Numbered from the stretch's first letter, positions 1 to 8,657 are shown. The stretch: DNA of 64,000 nt from Bremerella volcania (GCF_007748115.1 NZ_CP036289.1:434001-498000), one strand, 5' to 3'. Numbers and translations: made by a program. The notes: generated from the letters alone by a model not told the origin.

Positions 1-438
1 GGTGAAACGCTGCGAAGAGCTTGACTCGCCGCGAATGACGGCCACGATCATGCGGACCAGGTAGGTGAAGCCTGCCGATAGCATGATCAGCACGCCAAAC
101 ATCACATAGGCAACTGGATCGATTTGCTGAATCATGGTGATCGAAAAGGCCACGACCGCCCCAAAGGCGACCAGCCACCGTACCCACCATTTCGCCCAGC
201 CGCACGCCAGGTAGAAGCCCGCGATCCCTGCCTGGCCGAAACGAATGAAGATTCCATGCTCCTCGCCGGGGGTTCGCCACGCCAAAAGCACGACGATCTC
301 CAGTAGCAACATGGCAAACAGAACCAAGGCTGCCGGGACCAACCATTTGGTTGCTTCCAGGTCGTACGGATCTGTGGAAGCAGCATCGTCCGCCGGAAAC
401 GCGGTCGAGGAAAGTGCTTCGTCTTGATCAGCTTCCAT
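1..438 (-). CDS. Multi-pass membrane protein, C-terminus cut by window edge
   Basis: The reading frame is open from an ATG at 438 down to position 1, so the gene continues outside the window; 146 codons are visible. The translation begins MEADQDEALSSTAF, an acidic and Ser/Ala-rich cytoplasmic stretch of about 30 residues, followed by four hydrophobic segments at roughly residues 33-53, 66-84, 87-101 and 106-126. A polar Arg/Ser-rich stretch follows. I do not recognise the family. It is the last visible gene of a minus-strand group but lies about 215 bp from the next upstream gene, and that gap shows no clear signal. The function is unknown; only the membrane topology is supported. Confidence 0.6.
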   Translation of the reverse strand, partial: MEADQDEALSSTAFPADDAASTDPYDLEATKWLVPAALVLFAMLLLEIVVLLAWRTPGEEHGIFIRFGQAGIAGFYLACGWAKWWVRWLVAFGAVVAFSITMIQQIDPVAYVMFGVLIMLSAGFTYLVRMIVAVIRGESSSSQRFT

Positions 439-653
439 TCAGCCGGCTTTTGCGTGTCGAAAAGAAAAGGGTAAGCAGCAACTACCCTTCACCGTAACAG
501 GTGGTTAGCGCAAAGGCTATGATACTGGCGAGTTTCCCCCCCGGGAGGATGCTCAGCGGCAGTAAGTGAGTGATGATTTCTCCAGCAAGATCGACGAGAA
601 CCGTCGAGCGGAACTGCGTTGGCTCGCTGTTTGGCTGAGACGCACCACTTTGG

Positions 654-1148
654 CTAGGGAAGGAGGTTTAGTTCGACCACATTCATTCCCGCTTCAATGG
701 TCACATGGAGATTGCTGGTGGTGGGGTTACTGTATTTCGCTGGGATCAGGTTTTTTCCGATGACCATTCGGCCAGTGCCTCCCGGAGCATTTTGCCCGTT
801 AGGGGAGGTCTGTTCGGTGCTCATTCCAGCGTCATCGTACGCGTTTACGGCGACTGTGGCTTCTCCTAGTGGGACGCCATCTCCACTCTCGAACGTCGAA
901 ACATCCACGATTTTTCCATTCTCGATTTTACCGAATGCGGATCGCGTGCCAGGGACCTCGAACACGATGGTTCCTTTCTCGATCGGTTTCCCTTGGTAAG
1001 TCACCGTGCCGGTAACTTGACCTAGGGAGGGGCCGCTATCGCATCCCAGCATGACAGCGGCCATGGTTAAGACAAGTGCGGCAAACGCGAGTCTTGGACA
1101 TGGAACTTGCTGCCCCCCGTTACCAAGGTACTTGACGGAAAAACTCAT
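654..1148 (-). CDS. Small lipoprotein with carboxypeptidase-regulatory-like domain (DUF1559 partner)
   Basis: The protein has 164 residues starting MSFSVKYLG; an upstream in-frame extension to 1271 would overlap the preceding DUF1559 gene and is rejected. A hydrophobic signal segment (AFAALVLTMAAVMLGC) ends in a lipobox with Cys about residue 35, so it is probably lipid-anchored. The mature part matches the beta-sandwich pattern VTGTVTYQGKPIEKGTIVFE followed by a GDGVPLGEATVAVNAY stretch, typical of the transthyretin/carboxypeptidase regulatory-like lipoproteins of planctomycetes. It lies 58 bp downstream of a DUF1559 gene on the same strand, the same arrangement seen at 47-48.5 kb, 58-59 kb and 61-62 kb. 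The biochemical role is unknown. Confidence 0.8.
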   Translation of the reverse strand: MSFSVKYLGNGGQQVPCPRLAFAALVLTMAAVMLGCDSGPSLGQVTGTVTYQGKPIEKGTIVFEVPGTRSAFGKIENGKIVDVSTFESGDGVPLGEATVAVNAYDDAGMSTEQTSPNGQNAPGGTGRMVIGKNLIPAKYSNPTTSNLHVTIEAGMNVVELNLLP

Positions 1149-1206
1149 GAAACATTTCCTGCCAGTAATGAAGAGTGAATAACAAACGAGTGGACGGATT
1201 CCGTTA

Positions 1207-2184
1207 TTAAGGAAGTTGGGGAACTTCGCCCCCGGCTTTGGACGCCCCGGCACGGTAGGCGGCGCCGTCAATGGTTTCGGACAGGAACGTCACCGAACCG
1301 TCGCACAATAGGAAGTTCGCTCCGCCTGGGTGAAAGCTGCGGAATGCGATGTTCTCTCTCCAGTCGGTGACCGTTGGCCCAAGAGTGCCATTCAAAAAAT
1401 CGCGATTGCGATGATTGATGGGATAGGCCGTGCTCGAGAAACAGGCCGAACCCCAGTTCTGCCAGTGGCTCCACGCACCAATACATTCCCCAAGGAGATA
1501 GGTATGGCTCAGACCGTCGGTGATATCCGAGAATTTCGCCGAGTAGTCTAGTGTGCCAATCACGCCACGAACGAATTCTTCCGAGTTCCCGGCCCCGGTG
1601 TGGGTGACTCCCACGCCAGCGACGCCGGTGCCGTTGGGGTAATCGCCGATGCTCGCGGCATAGTCGCACTGCGAGATCTCCCAGCCGGTGCCGAAGTGAT
1701 CTTCGACGGCGGCTTCGCCCCCTTGGGAGTTGGAAGGGCAAAGAAACTGCTGGTGTACCATGCGAATGAACTTGTAGTTACAAACCACCGAAGGGTCGTC
1801 CATCATCGTATTGTTCCATCCGCTGGGGCGATCGTACGAGGGCTTTTCGAACTCGATGAGATCGTAAATGGCCGTTTGTTCCATGAAAGCGAGAATTCGG
1901 GGAGCCCAACCCCATTCTCGTCGCGGCTTGCCGAGTGACTCGATCTCGGAGTTACCTGGGGGAAGCTTCTGGAACGTGTCGTGATAGTTGTGCATTGCCA
2001 GCCCAAGCTGCTTCATTTGGTTGGTGCATTGCATCCGCCGAGCGGCCTCGCGGGCTTGCTGCACGGCGGGAAGCAGCAACGCGATGAGCACGCCAATGAT
2101 GGCAATGACGACCAGTAACTCCACTAAGGTGAAGCCTGCTGGCGATTTTCGTGAGACGCGACTGGGCGAACCGATAACCTGCAT
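1207..2184 (-). CDS. DUF1559 domain-containing protein with type IV pilin-like N-terminus
   Basis: The 325-residue protein carries a class III prepilin-type signal, [20 protein letters not shown] at about residues 16-35, in which cleavage is expected after Gly before Phe-Thr-Leu-Val-Glu. The helix continues with [18 protein letters not shown]. The rest is the DUF1559 (SBP_bac_10-like) domain found in very large numbers in planctomycetes, ending in the H-x9-DG motif HPGGANFLLCDGSVTF. GGAGACCGCC precedes the ATG. The family is thought to be pseudopilin-like and extracytoplasmic, but its job is not established. A lipoprotein gene follows closely, probably co-transcribed. The long AT-rich upstream region probably carries its promoter. 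Confidence 0.93.
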   Translation of the reverse strand: MQVIGSPSRVSRKSPAGFTLVELLVVIAIIGVLIALLLPAVQQAREAARRMQCTNQMKQLGLAMHNYHDTFQKLPPGNSEIESLGKPRREWGWAPRILAFMEQTAIYDLIEFEKPSYDRPSGWNNTMMDDPSVVCNYKFIRMVHQQFLCPSNSQGGEAAVEDHFGTGWEISQCDYAASIGDYPNGTGVAGVGVTHTGAGNSEEFVRGVIGTLDYSAKFSDITDGLSHTYLLGECIGAWSHWQNWGSACFSSTAYPINHRNRDFLNGTLGPTVTDWRENIAFRSFHPGGANFLLCDGSVTFLSETIDGAAYRAGASKAGGEVPQLP

Positions 2185-2362
2185 GGCGGTCTCCGTTTCG
2201 GGATTCGAGATAACGCTAAAAAAAGTGAAAACGATGGCAAAATCGAAGCGGCTTTAGCTGGAAGTGACGCGCATTCTTTACGCGATAGCGAACACCGGAG
2301 CCGCATGAATGGATGATATATCCTAGCGGTCGATGAATCCTACTGTTTTTGCGAGTTTAAAG

Positions 2363-2381
2363 TGAAATTTATATAATTTCA
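2363..2381. promoter_or_regulatory. Perfect 7+5+7 AT-rich palindrome upstream of DUF1559 gene
   Basis: TGAAATT-TATAT-AATTTCA is perfectly symmetrical in its arms and contains TATAAT-like hexamers on both strands. It lies about 180 bp upstream of the DUF1559 start at 2184. It could be an operator or the core of a promoter with a long leader. This is inferred from symmetry and position only. Confidence 0.3.
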
Positions 2382-2643
2382 ACATCTCCGAGAATTTTTC
2401 TTCTGATGTTAATGTAAGGAAAAGTGACAAAGGCCGTCCCTTTTCGACAATTTCGTACGCAGAGAGAGCTGGATGAATATTTTATCCTCTTGCGGAAGAG
2501 TCTGTGCATCGCACTCGTTCTGTCGCATACCTGCCTGGTACGATGAACGTTGGACGGTCACTGCGTTGATCAAACCAGGCGATCGTACTAACTTCGAGTC
2601 GGAGTTTCAGTAACAAGGCTACGCCAAGTGACTTCCAACAAAA

Positions 2644-2670
2644 AAAGCCTGACCACATGCGTCAGGCTTT
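2644..2670 (-). terminator. Rho-independent terminator of the oxidoreductase gene
   Basis: AAAGCCTGAC (2644-2653) pairs perfectly with GTCAGGCTTT (2661-2670) over a 7-nt loop. Read on the minus strand the stem is followed by a run of T residues, about 20 bp beyond the stop codon at 2692. Confidence 0.85.
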
Positions 2671-2691
2671 GCGTGAGTCAGCCATGCTGGC

Positions 2692-3699
2692 TTACTTCGT
2701 CACCATATGACTAACCGATTCCCAGCGACCCGAGCGTTCGCTACGGAAGACGGCTTCGATGACTTCCATGTTGGCCACCGCGTCGGAGATCGGCGTGGGG
2801 ACGTCGGTGTCTTCCAGGATGGCCTGCGACATGAGGTCTCCCTGGATCGTGTATTGATCGGCCACCGGCAGTTCGATCTCTAAAATCTGTTCCCCTTGCT
2901 GATGCCACATGATGCACGGCTTGTCAGGCGGGGCGTTGAAAGGGATCTGGATCTCGACGCGTCCTTCGGTGCCGAAGATGTTGACCCGTTGGTACGGGGC
3001 GATTTTCGTGCCGCAGGTAAACGTGCTCATCAGGCCGCCGAAGTCGATCATCACCGACGAGACGACGTCGGTTTTGAACTCTTCGTCGCGCGTCACCGAA
3101 GCGATCACCTTTTCGGGCTCTCCTTCCAGGATGAACCGCGACAGCGAGATCGGATAGCAGCCAATGTCCATGATGCCGCCGCCACCCCAGTCGGGATTGT
3201 TGCGGATGTCGGTCGGGTTGTTGTTGTAATACGAGAAGAAGCACTGGATGGTAACCGGGGTACCGATGCCCCCTTCACGGACGATCTCGCGGGCCTTCTG
3301 CCACTGCGGGTGATGGCGATACATGAACGCTTCCATCACCTTCAAGTTCGGGTGCTGGTAAGCGATGTCGGCCAAGTGCCGGGCGTCTTCCACATTCAGG
3401 CCGATCGGCTTTTCGCACAGCACGTGCTTGCCGGCTTGCATCGCCTTGATGGCCCACGGCACGTGCAAGTGGTTGGGCAGTGGAATGTAGACGGCGTCGA
3501 TCTCGGGGTCTTCCAACAAGGCTTCGTATGAACCGTACGCTTTGGGAATATGGAGTTGGTCCGCAGCTGCCTGGGCGCTTTCCAGCGAGCGCGAAGCGAT
3601 GCCGGTCACTTCGCAATATTGCCCTTTCTGCATCCCAGGGATGACCTTGACCGTGCCGATCTTTGCGGTGCTCAGCACACCCCAACGAACTTTACTCAT
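2692..3699 (-). CDS. Gfo/Idh/MocA family oxidoreductase
   Basis: The protein is 335 residues from the ATG at 3699 (MSKVRWGVLSTAKIG), preferred because AGGA lies just upstream; another in-frame ATG at 3726 would add nine residues. The N-terminal Rossmann fold shows the typical VRWGVLSTAKIG strand-loop, and the family signature CEKPIGLNVEDARHLAD includes the EKP lysine around residue 95. The C-terminal half is the alpha/beta Gfo/Idh/MocA substrate domain with GGGGIMDIGCYPISLSRFI, whose Asp/His-containing helix normally lines the active site. It is probably cytoplasmic and NAD(P)-dependent, acting on a sugar or inositol derivative; the substrate cannot be read from sequence. It is monocistronic, with its own terminator. 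Confidence 0.92.
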   Translation of the reverse strand: MSKVRWGVLSTAKIGTVKVIPGMQKGQYCEVTGIASRSLESAQAAADQLHIPKAYGSYEALLEDPEIDAVYIPLPNHLHVPWAIKAMQAGKHVLCEKPIGLNVEDARHLADIAYQHPNLKVMEAFMYRHHPQWQKAREIVREGGIGTPVTIQCFFSYYNNNPTDIRNNPDWGGGGIMDIGCYPISLSRFILEGEPEKVIASVTRDEEFKTDVVSSVMIDFGGLMSTFTCGTKIAPYQRVNIFGTEGRVEIQIPFNAPPDKPCIMWHQQGEQILEIELPVADQYTIQGDLMSQAILEDTDVPTPISDAVANMEVIEAVFRSERSGRWESVSHMVTK

Positions 3700-3873
3700 C
3701 GGGCCTGTTCCTATTTCGTTCTTCATGATGTGGGGAGATAAGATTTCGCTCTTGGCAGGTGAAATCCAGTGTAACGGTCGATTCGGAATTCACCCAGCGA
3801 TATTGAAATTTTGCGATAAAAAATAGTAGGAACCACCCGGTAAACAGGCAATGTTTGAGAATCTTGGCGAGTG

Positions 3874-5076
3874 CTATTGAGTTTTGTTCCAGTAGATCTT
3901 GGCGTTGTGCGTTTGCCTGCCGACCGCAACGACGTCTGCCTTGCCATCCCCATTCAGGTCCCCTACGGCTAAATCTTCGATCGCGACCGCCCCAGGGTCA
4001 ATCACGGTTCGCTGGAATTGGGATCCCTTGGCATCCTGCGGGTCGAAAATTCGCAGTCCGCGGCGCGTGCTGTCGGTCTGGTCGTCTCGCACGCCGATCA
4101 CCAGTTCTTCGTCCGCATCGTCGTCCAGGTTCGCACACCAGACGGCATGTCCCCACTTCAGCTGGTCGTCCAGGACGTGCCGCGTCCAGAGACTTCGCAG
4201 CGGCTGATCTTCCGGCTTGGTGTAGACCACAATCTGGTTGCCGTGCCACGGTTCGATGGTGGCGATGTAGCGGTCGCCATTGGCCAGCCGGCCGACCTTA
4301 ACTTCGCTGGCACCACGGCTGGGACTGGACTCTTGGTCGCCGCTGCCCAACTGCGACTTCTGCCAGGTGCCATCTTCCTGAAGCTCGTGCAGGTAGATGC
4401 CTTCGTAGCTGGCCGAGATGATGTCGGTCTTGCCGTTGCCGGTAAAGTCAATCGGCAGGAAGTTGTGCATCACGTGCAGCGAGTTGTCGATCATGTGGAC
4501 TGGCCATTGGTCGCTGGTCGGGTTCTTGGGAATCTCGAGCGCGATCAACCGCACGCCACTTTCCGCGAAGTGAGGTCCGGTGGTGCCCGGGCCGAACAGG
4601 GGGCCGATGATTAGTTCTGGTTTCTCATCGCCGAGGACGTTGGCAAAGCGAATCCGATGGGTGCTGTGCTCGTTGCGGATGGGGTGCACGTTCCAGTGAT
4701 CCCCCTTGGCACCCTCGGAGGTGATCCACTGGATGGTGCCTCGCTGCGTTTTGCCGCCACCCCAGCCGGCGGCCACGGCGAAGTCGAGCTGACCGTCACC
4801 GTTGATGTCCGCGGGGGCGAACGCCACGTTGTCGGCGTTGGTCTGGCCGGGGCCGAGGATCTCGTGCTCGGTCCAGCTGGGATTTTCCAGCCAGAGGATG
4901 CGCTGTTGATCGACGATGCAGATGTCGAGCTTGTCGTCTCCGTTCATGTCGAGCAGACGAACGGCGTATCCGACGCCCAGTTCGGTTTTCAGCTCTTGGG
5001 GCTCGAACGAAAGTTCGTCGGCAAACGTCAGGCCGGGGAGCAGCAGGAGAAGTAGTAGCGTGGAGAGCATTCGCAT
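3874..5076 (-). CDS. Secreted FG-GAP/VCBS repeat protein
   Basis: The start at ATG 5076 (MRMLSTLLLLLLLPGLTFA) gives a clear Sec signal peptide and is preceded by GAAGGTG; a TTG 15 bp upstream is a weaker alternative. The 400-residue protein contains FG-GAP/VCBS-type beta-propeller repeats marked by calcium-binding loops such as DMNGDDKLDI, DINGDGQLDFAVA, DFTGNGKTDIISA and DLNGDGKADVVAV. These repeats normally build an extracellular or periplasmic seven-bladed propeller used in binding. No catalytic domain is visible. It stands alone in a minus-strand group between an oxidoreductase and a VOC protein. The ligand is unknown. Confidence 0.88.
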   Translation of the reverse strand: MRMLSTLLLLLLLPGLTFADELSFEPQELKTELGVGYAVRLLDMNGDDKLDICIVDQQRILWLENPSWTEHEILGPGQTNADNVAFAPADINGDGQLDFAVAAGWGGGKTQRGTIQWITSEGAKGDHWNVHPIRNEHSTHRIRFANVLGDEKPELIIGPLFGPGTTGPHFAESGVRLIALEIPKNPTSDQWPVHMIDNSLHVMHNFLPIDFTGNGKTDIISASYEGIYLHELQEDGTWQKSQLGSGDQESSPSRGASEVKVGRLANGDRYIATIEPWHGNQIVVYTKPEDQPLRSLWTRHVLDDQLKWGHAVWCANLDDDADEELVIGVRDDQTDSTRRGLRIFDPQDAKGSQFQRTVIDPGAVAIEDLAVGDLNGDGKADVVAVGRQTHNAKIYWNKTQ

Positions 5077-5149
5077 GGGGAGCACCTTCAAGGGAAAGAG
5101 GGAAGATGCTCCCGATTATTGACGAAACAGCACGCCGAAACAAATCACT

Positions 5150-5539
5150 CTAGGCCAGCAGCTTCTCGACCCGCGTTACCAACTGCAGCGTCAGTCCCCA
5201 CGGGTCGCGGAGAAAGCAAACCAGGTCGCCGTTGGGCTGCGTGTCGATGGGGCCTTCTTCCTTCGCCCCGGCTTCGATCAGTCGCGTGCGGTCTTTCTCG
5301 ATGTCGTCGCTCACAAACGCCAGGTGAAAGTGAGCCGGCGGGACCTGGGACTGATCAGGCACGTCGAACTGATCGTTGAAGTACAATTCGATCAACATCT
5401 GCCCCCCGTCGTCGGCCAGGAAGTGGGCGAACGGCGGCTGCTTGCTTCCCTTCTGGATGGTCATCCCCAAGTGCACGACATACCAGCGAGCAACGGCAAT
5501 CGGGTCGGCAACCTGGAGGGCGAAGTGTTCGATTTTCAT
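5150..5539 (-). CDS. VOC (glyoxalase/bleomycin-resistance/dioxygenase) family protein
   Basis: This 129-residue protein is a single vicinal-oxygen-chelate module pair. It begins MKIEHFALQVADPIAVARWY, with His5 a likely first metal ligand, and continues with MLIELYFN, HFHLAFVSDDIEKDRTRL and FLRDPWGLTLQLV, the usual beta-alpha-beta-beta-beta pattern and C-terminal metal-ligand strand. The length fits small VOC proteins. The substrate is not predictable; glyoxalase-like chemistry or a binding role are both possible. It lies 70 bp upstream of the FG-GAP gene on the same strand, and its own upstream region is an intergenic repeat. Confidence 0.88.
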   Translation of the reverse strand: MKIEHFALQVADPIAVARWYVVHLGMTIQKGSKQPPFAHFLADDGGQMLIELYFNDQFDVPDQSQVPPAHFHLAFVSDDIEKDRTRLIEAGAKEEGPIDTQPNGDLVCFLRDPWGLTLQLVTRVEKLLA

Positions 5540-5905
5540 GGCGTGATTGTCTAGAGTGTTTGGGAATCTTCTGATTGAGCCGCATGTTTGGCTGCAGCCA
5601 TTCGAGTGACCGGTTGCCCAAGTTTCCTCAGGCCTGGAAGGCCGACCGAATGTAGCCAGGGGCGAAAGCCCCTGGTAAAAGGCATCAACAAAAGCAAGCC
5701 CTGGAAGGGCGACCGAAACAGAAACTCGATACTTCGGTCGCCCTTCCAGGGCTCAAGAGTATTCCGCAGTCCGCAACCAGGGGTTATCACCCCTGGCTAC
5801 ATTCGGCCGGGCCTCCGGCCCTCAAGAGGAAGGAAACGGGCGGGTGATGATCTGCCTGTTCATCCAGCTTGGTACACGTCACTTGTTGACTGCATTCGAA
5901 GCGAA
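5540..5905. other. Intergenic region occupied mainly by a palindromic repeat
   Basis: There is no credible gene. Most of the stretch is the nested inverted-repeat element described at 5631-5822; the flanks show nothing recognisable. Confidence 0.6.
5631..5822. repeat. Nested palindromic intergenic repeat element (about 190 bp)
   Basis: Two outer arms, GAATGTAGCCAGGGG (from 5648) and CCCCTGGCTACATTC (to about 5804), are inverted copies. Each contains its own hairpin: CCAGGGG/CCCCTGG at 5657-5675 and CCAGGGG/CCCCTGG at 5777-5796. Inside lies a further 20-bp stem, CCCTGGAAGGGCGACCGAA (5699-5717) against TTCGGTCGCCCTTCCAGGG (5733-5751). The whole can fold into a cruciform-like RNA or DNA structure. 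A degenerate half copy occurs at 12313-12408, so this is a dispersed element. No transposase is adjacent. Confidence 0.75.
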
Positions 5906-7102
5906 TTATCGGCGAGCCGCGTCGTGCTTCAGCGGCAGCCAGGCGCCGTCTTGCCCGCTGCTGGCAACGCACTGTTGGATGAAGTACATCCCTTCGACGC
6001 CGTCGTGAATGTTCGGGTAGATGGTGTCCTTCTTTTCGAAGTCCTTGCCCAGCGCTCGCAGGGCCATCGCGTCGAACGCCGCGCGATAGATGTTCGCAAA
6101 CGCTTCGAAGAACCCTTCGGGATGACCGGCCGGAATGCGGCAGGCGGCATCACCCATCGGGGTCATGAACGGGGCACCGGGGCTGCGGGTGTAGATCTTG
6201 TGAGGTTCGCCGTTCTGGCGGAAGATCATTTCATTCGGGTTTTCCTGACGCCACTGGATGGCGGCCTTGGTGCCGTCGATTTCGATCGCCAGGTCGTTTT
6301 CGCGGCCGTGGCTGATCTGCGAGGCGGTCAGCGTGCAGAGGGCTCCATTTTCGTAACGAATGACCGTGGTGCCGTAGTCGTCCAGCTTGCGTCCTTCGAC
6401 GAAGGTGGTCAGATGCGAGCTAACCTTGTCCGGCAAGAGGCCGGTCATGTAGCGGCCGAGGTTGTAGGCGTGAGTACCGATGTCGCCGTAAGCACCGGCG
6501 GCACCACTTTTGGCTGGGTCGCTACGCCAGGCGGCTTGCTTCTGGTCGGTGTCTTCCAGCTTGGTCCGCAGCCAACCTTGGATGTACTGCACGCGGATGG
6601 CGTTGATCTCGCCCAGGTCGCCGTTGAGGATCATCTCGCGGGCCTGGCGAATGAGCGGATAGCCGGTGTAGTTGTGCGTGACGGCGAAGACGGCGCCGGA
6701 CTTCTGCACGACTTCGTACAACTCTTCGGCTTCGGCCAGCGTCAGCGTCATGGGCTTATCGCACATGACGTTGAAGCCAGCTTCCAGGGCCGCTTTGGCG
6801 ACTGGGAAGTGCATGTGGTTGGGGGTAGCGACCGAGACGAAGTCGATCCGTTCGCTTTCGGGCAGGGCGTTTTCCTTTTCCAGCATTTCCTGGTAGCTGG
6901 TGTAGGCCCGGGCTTCGGGGATGTCGTAATCGGCGGCGGAAGCTTTGGCCCGCTCGGGATTCGAACTGAGTGCCCCGGCGACCAGTGCGGCGCGGTTATC
7001 GAGGACGGCGGCGGTAGCATGCACGCGGCCGATGAACGAGCCGGAACCACCACCGACCAAAGCCATTCGCAATTTACGATTCAGATCACCGTTGGTAGCC
7101 AT
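5906..7102 (-). CDS. Gfo/Idh/MocA family oxidoreductase
   Basis: The protein has 398 residues from the ATG at 7102 (MATNGDLNRKLRMALVGGG), chosen because GAGGAG lies at good spacing; an in-frame start at 7135 is less likely. The Rossmann loop reads MALVGGGSGSFIGRVHATAA, and the dehydrogenase signature is CDKPMTLTLAEAEELYEVV, with Lys of DKP the catalytic candidate. The C-terminal domain contains GAAGAYGDIGTHAYNLGRYM with a conserved Asp/His. The longer size and HATAA motif suggest the myo-inositol/scyllo-inositol or glucose-fructose oxidoreductase-like branch, but the substrate is unknown. No Tat signal is visible, so it is probably cytoplasmic. It is unrelated in sequence detail to the 2692-3699 paralogue. 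Confidence 0.92.
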   Translation of the reverse strand: MATNGDLNRKLRMALVGGGSGSFIGRVHATAAVLDNRAALVAGALSSNPERAKASAADYDIPEARAYTSYQEMLEKENALPESERIDFVSVATPNHMHFPVAKAALEAGFNVMCDKPMTLTLAEAEELYEVVQKSGAVFAVTHNYTGYPLIRQAREMILNGDLGEINAIRVQYIQGWLRTKLEDTDQKQAAWRSDPAKSGAAGAYGDIGTHAYNLGRYMTGLLPDKVSSHLTTFVEGRKLDDYGTTVIRYENGALCTLTASQISHGRENDLAIEIDGTKAAIQWRQENPNEMIFRQNGEPHKIYTRSPGAPFMTPMGDAACRIPAGHPEGFFEAFANIYRAAFDAMALRALGKDFEKKDTIYPNIHDGVEGMYFIQQCVASSGQDGAWLPLKHDAARR

Positions 7103-7191
7103 GGGGCGAATCTCCTCAGAGAATAAGACAGGCAAAGCTTGGGGATTGTTTCAACAGGGAACGCTTGTTTTAACACACCAAAGGGGGCGTG

Positions 7192-7902
7192 TCAGTCAGG
7201 CGTGTTGCCTTGCTCGCTATCGAAGGCGGCGCGGACATCGGGGTCGTACAGAAGTGCCACCCCCCAGATCGCCAGCCCTAGCGGCACGACCATGAGAGCT
7301 GCCGGGTAGGAAAGTGGGATTATGGCCAAAATCATTCCCGTGCGGGCGGTGGCGTAATTTCGCATCACGCGCGCTTCGTTCAATGCAATCAGGGTCACGA
7401 CTTGAACCAATAAGAGCGTGGCCATGCCCCCCAAGGCGCCGAGCGTTTGCGAATCATCCGTCGGGTTGTCGATCAGCGCCAGGACGCGACTGCTGACGGC
7501 AAGCAGGCTGAAAACCAACATTGGCACTCCCAGGGCCAATAAAATAGCCGCCAGGTTCTTCAGAGTCTTTTGTTTTTTGGTCGTGTCACGCGGGTGGCCC
7601 GGCCTTGGCGTCGATGGTCTTTCGATCGGTGGTGGAGCAGGCTGGTCGGCAAAGGGATTGGACGAGGTTGGTTCCTGGGGGTCCCAGCGCGACTCTTTCT
7701 TGCCGGAAATGCCCAGCGGGTCGTCGTCGACTTCCGAAGGAGCGAATTCCGGCTGCTTGGGTACCGTCAGCAGGGTCGTATTCCCGTGGAAGGGAATCTG
7801 GACGATCGAATAGCATTCGGGACAGCGTGTCTTTTTGCCTTCCGAACCATCGGGAACGCAGATAGACCGCCGACAGGTTTCGCAGTGAAAACTGATCGGC
7901 AT
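7192..7902 (-). CDS. Zinc-ribbon membrane protein, paralogue 1 of 3
   Basis: This 236-residue protein starts with a zinc-ribbon-like knuckle pair: C7-x2-C10 and C27-x2-C30 separated by the conserved spacer VPDGSEGKKT. A Pro/Ser-rich linker (about residues 60-105) follows, then four hydrophobic segments around residues 115-140, 150-172, 185-200 and 203-220. The C-terminus ends in an acidic cytoplasmic tail. Its two upstream neighbours have the same architecture and spacing, showing tandem duplication. Such proteins are common in planctomycetes and uncharacterised. The ribbon may bind zinc for protein-protein contact; no DNA-binding role is evident. Confidence 0.8.
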   Translation of the reverse strand: MPISFHCETCRRSICVPDGSEGKKTRCPECYSIVQIPFHGNTTLLTVPKQPEFAPSEVDDDPLGISGKKESRWDPQEPTSSNPFADQPAPPPIERPSTPRPGHPRDTTKKQKTLKNLAAILLALGVPMLVFSLLAVSSRVLALIDNPTDDSQTLGALGGMATLLLVQVVTLIALNEARVMRNYATARTGMILAIIPLSYPAALMVVPLGLAIWGVALLYDPDVRAAFDSEQGNTPD

Positions 7903-7934
7903 CTCGGGACTTTCTCAATTAGGAAGGGCGAAAC

Positions 7935-8657
7935 CTACGGCTGGCGGAATGCGGCTTTGACGGAATCGTCGTTCATCATTACGATCCCCCAAATGCCAAA
8001 CAGCATCCCGATCAAGCAGGCGCATCCTCCACCAAAGGGCGTTATCGACAGGATGAAGCCGGTCATGACCAAGGCATAGTTGCGCACCGCAAACGCGCGG
8101 ATCATCGCCGCAATGCACAACAAGCTCAATAGGAAGGGGAGACCAAACATGATGAACAGCGCGATGCTGGCCCCGACGATTTCCGGAGTATCCTTCAGTT
8201 CGCCGCCGCCTTGCAGTTCGATGATCGTGGCAATCGCCCACACGGCCAGCAGAAGCAGCCCCAGACCATTGCACAGCAAAACGCCAATCGCGGGGCCCAT
8301 CAACTTCGAGCGGGCCTCGGCACGCGAAGCTGGCCGAGGGGAGTACGACGACTGAGCAGGCGACGAGTAGGGGTTGGTTGCCGGAGGGCCAAACGGATCG
8401 GGGGCATCGCCAAAGGGGTTGCTCGAAGACGCCGCGGCAGGCTTCGGCTCGGGAGTCAGGTCATCCCACATCGATTCACTTTTGGGCGGCGGCTGCGGAG
8501 GAGGTGTGGGCGCGGGCGGAGGTGCCGAGCCAAACGAGTTCTTATCGGGAATGACCTGGACCTGCTGGCACTTGGGGCACTTGGTCTTTTTGCCTTCGGT
8601 GCCATCGGGCACGCGAACCGTTTGATGGCAATTCGAGCAGGGGAAGTCGATCGACAT
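7935..8657 (-). CDS. Zinc-ribbon membrane protein, paralogue 2 of 3
   Basis: The 240-residue protein has the same C7-x2-C10/C27-x2-C30 ribbon (spacer VPDGTEGKKTK). A long Pro-rich linker follows, including PPPAPTPPPQPPP and a repeated SSNPFG/NPYSSP pattern, then four hydrophobic segments. The final part, GIWGIVMMNDDSVKAAFRQ, aligns with IWGVALLYDPDVRAAFDSE of paralogue 1 and IWGMMVLADNTVQRQF of paralogue 3. The gene is 32 bp from paralogue 1, so co-transcription is likely. The tandem set argues for a membrane complex or dosage function, but this is inference. Confidence 0.8.
   Translation of the reverse strand: MSIDFPCSNCHQTVRVPDGTEGKKTKCPKCQQVQVIPDKNSFGSAPPPAPTPPPQPPPKSESMWDDLTPEPKPAAASSSNPFGDAPDPFGPPATNPYSSPAQSSYSPRPASRAEARSKLMGPAIGVLLCNGLGLLLLAVWAIATIIELQGGGELKDTPEIVGASIALFIMFGLPFLLSLLCIAAMIRAFAVRNYALVMTGFILSITPFGGGCACLIGMLFGIWGIVMMNDDSVKAAFRQP

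Larger units (their letters stand above)
2185..2691. other. Intergenic region between DUF1559 gene and oxidoreductase gene
   Basis: About 500 bp without a credible gene. It is AT-rich around 2330-2420 and holds a perfect palindrome at 2363-2381 and the oxidoreductase terminator at 2644-2670, listed separately. Short open frames here lack ribosome sites and family resemblance. Confidence 0.6.

Noticed and set aside
5588-7126. 512-codon plus-strand open frame opposite the Gfo/Idh/MocA gene
   Set aside because: It is the antisense shadow of the real minus-strand gene, a result of GC-rich codon bias, and shows no family motif.
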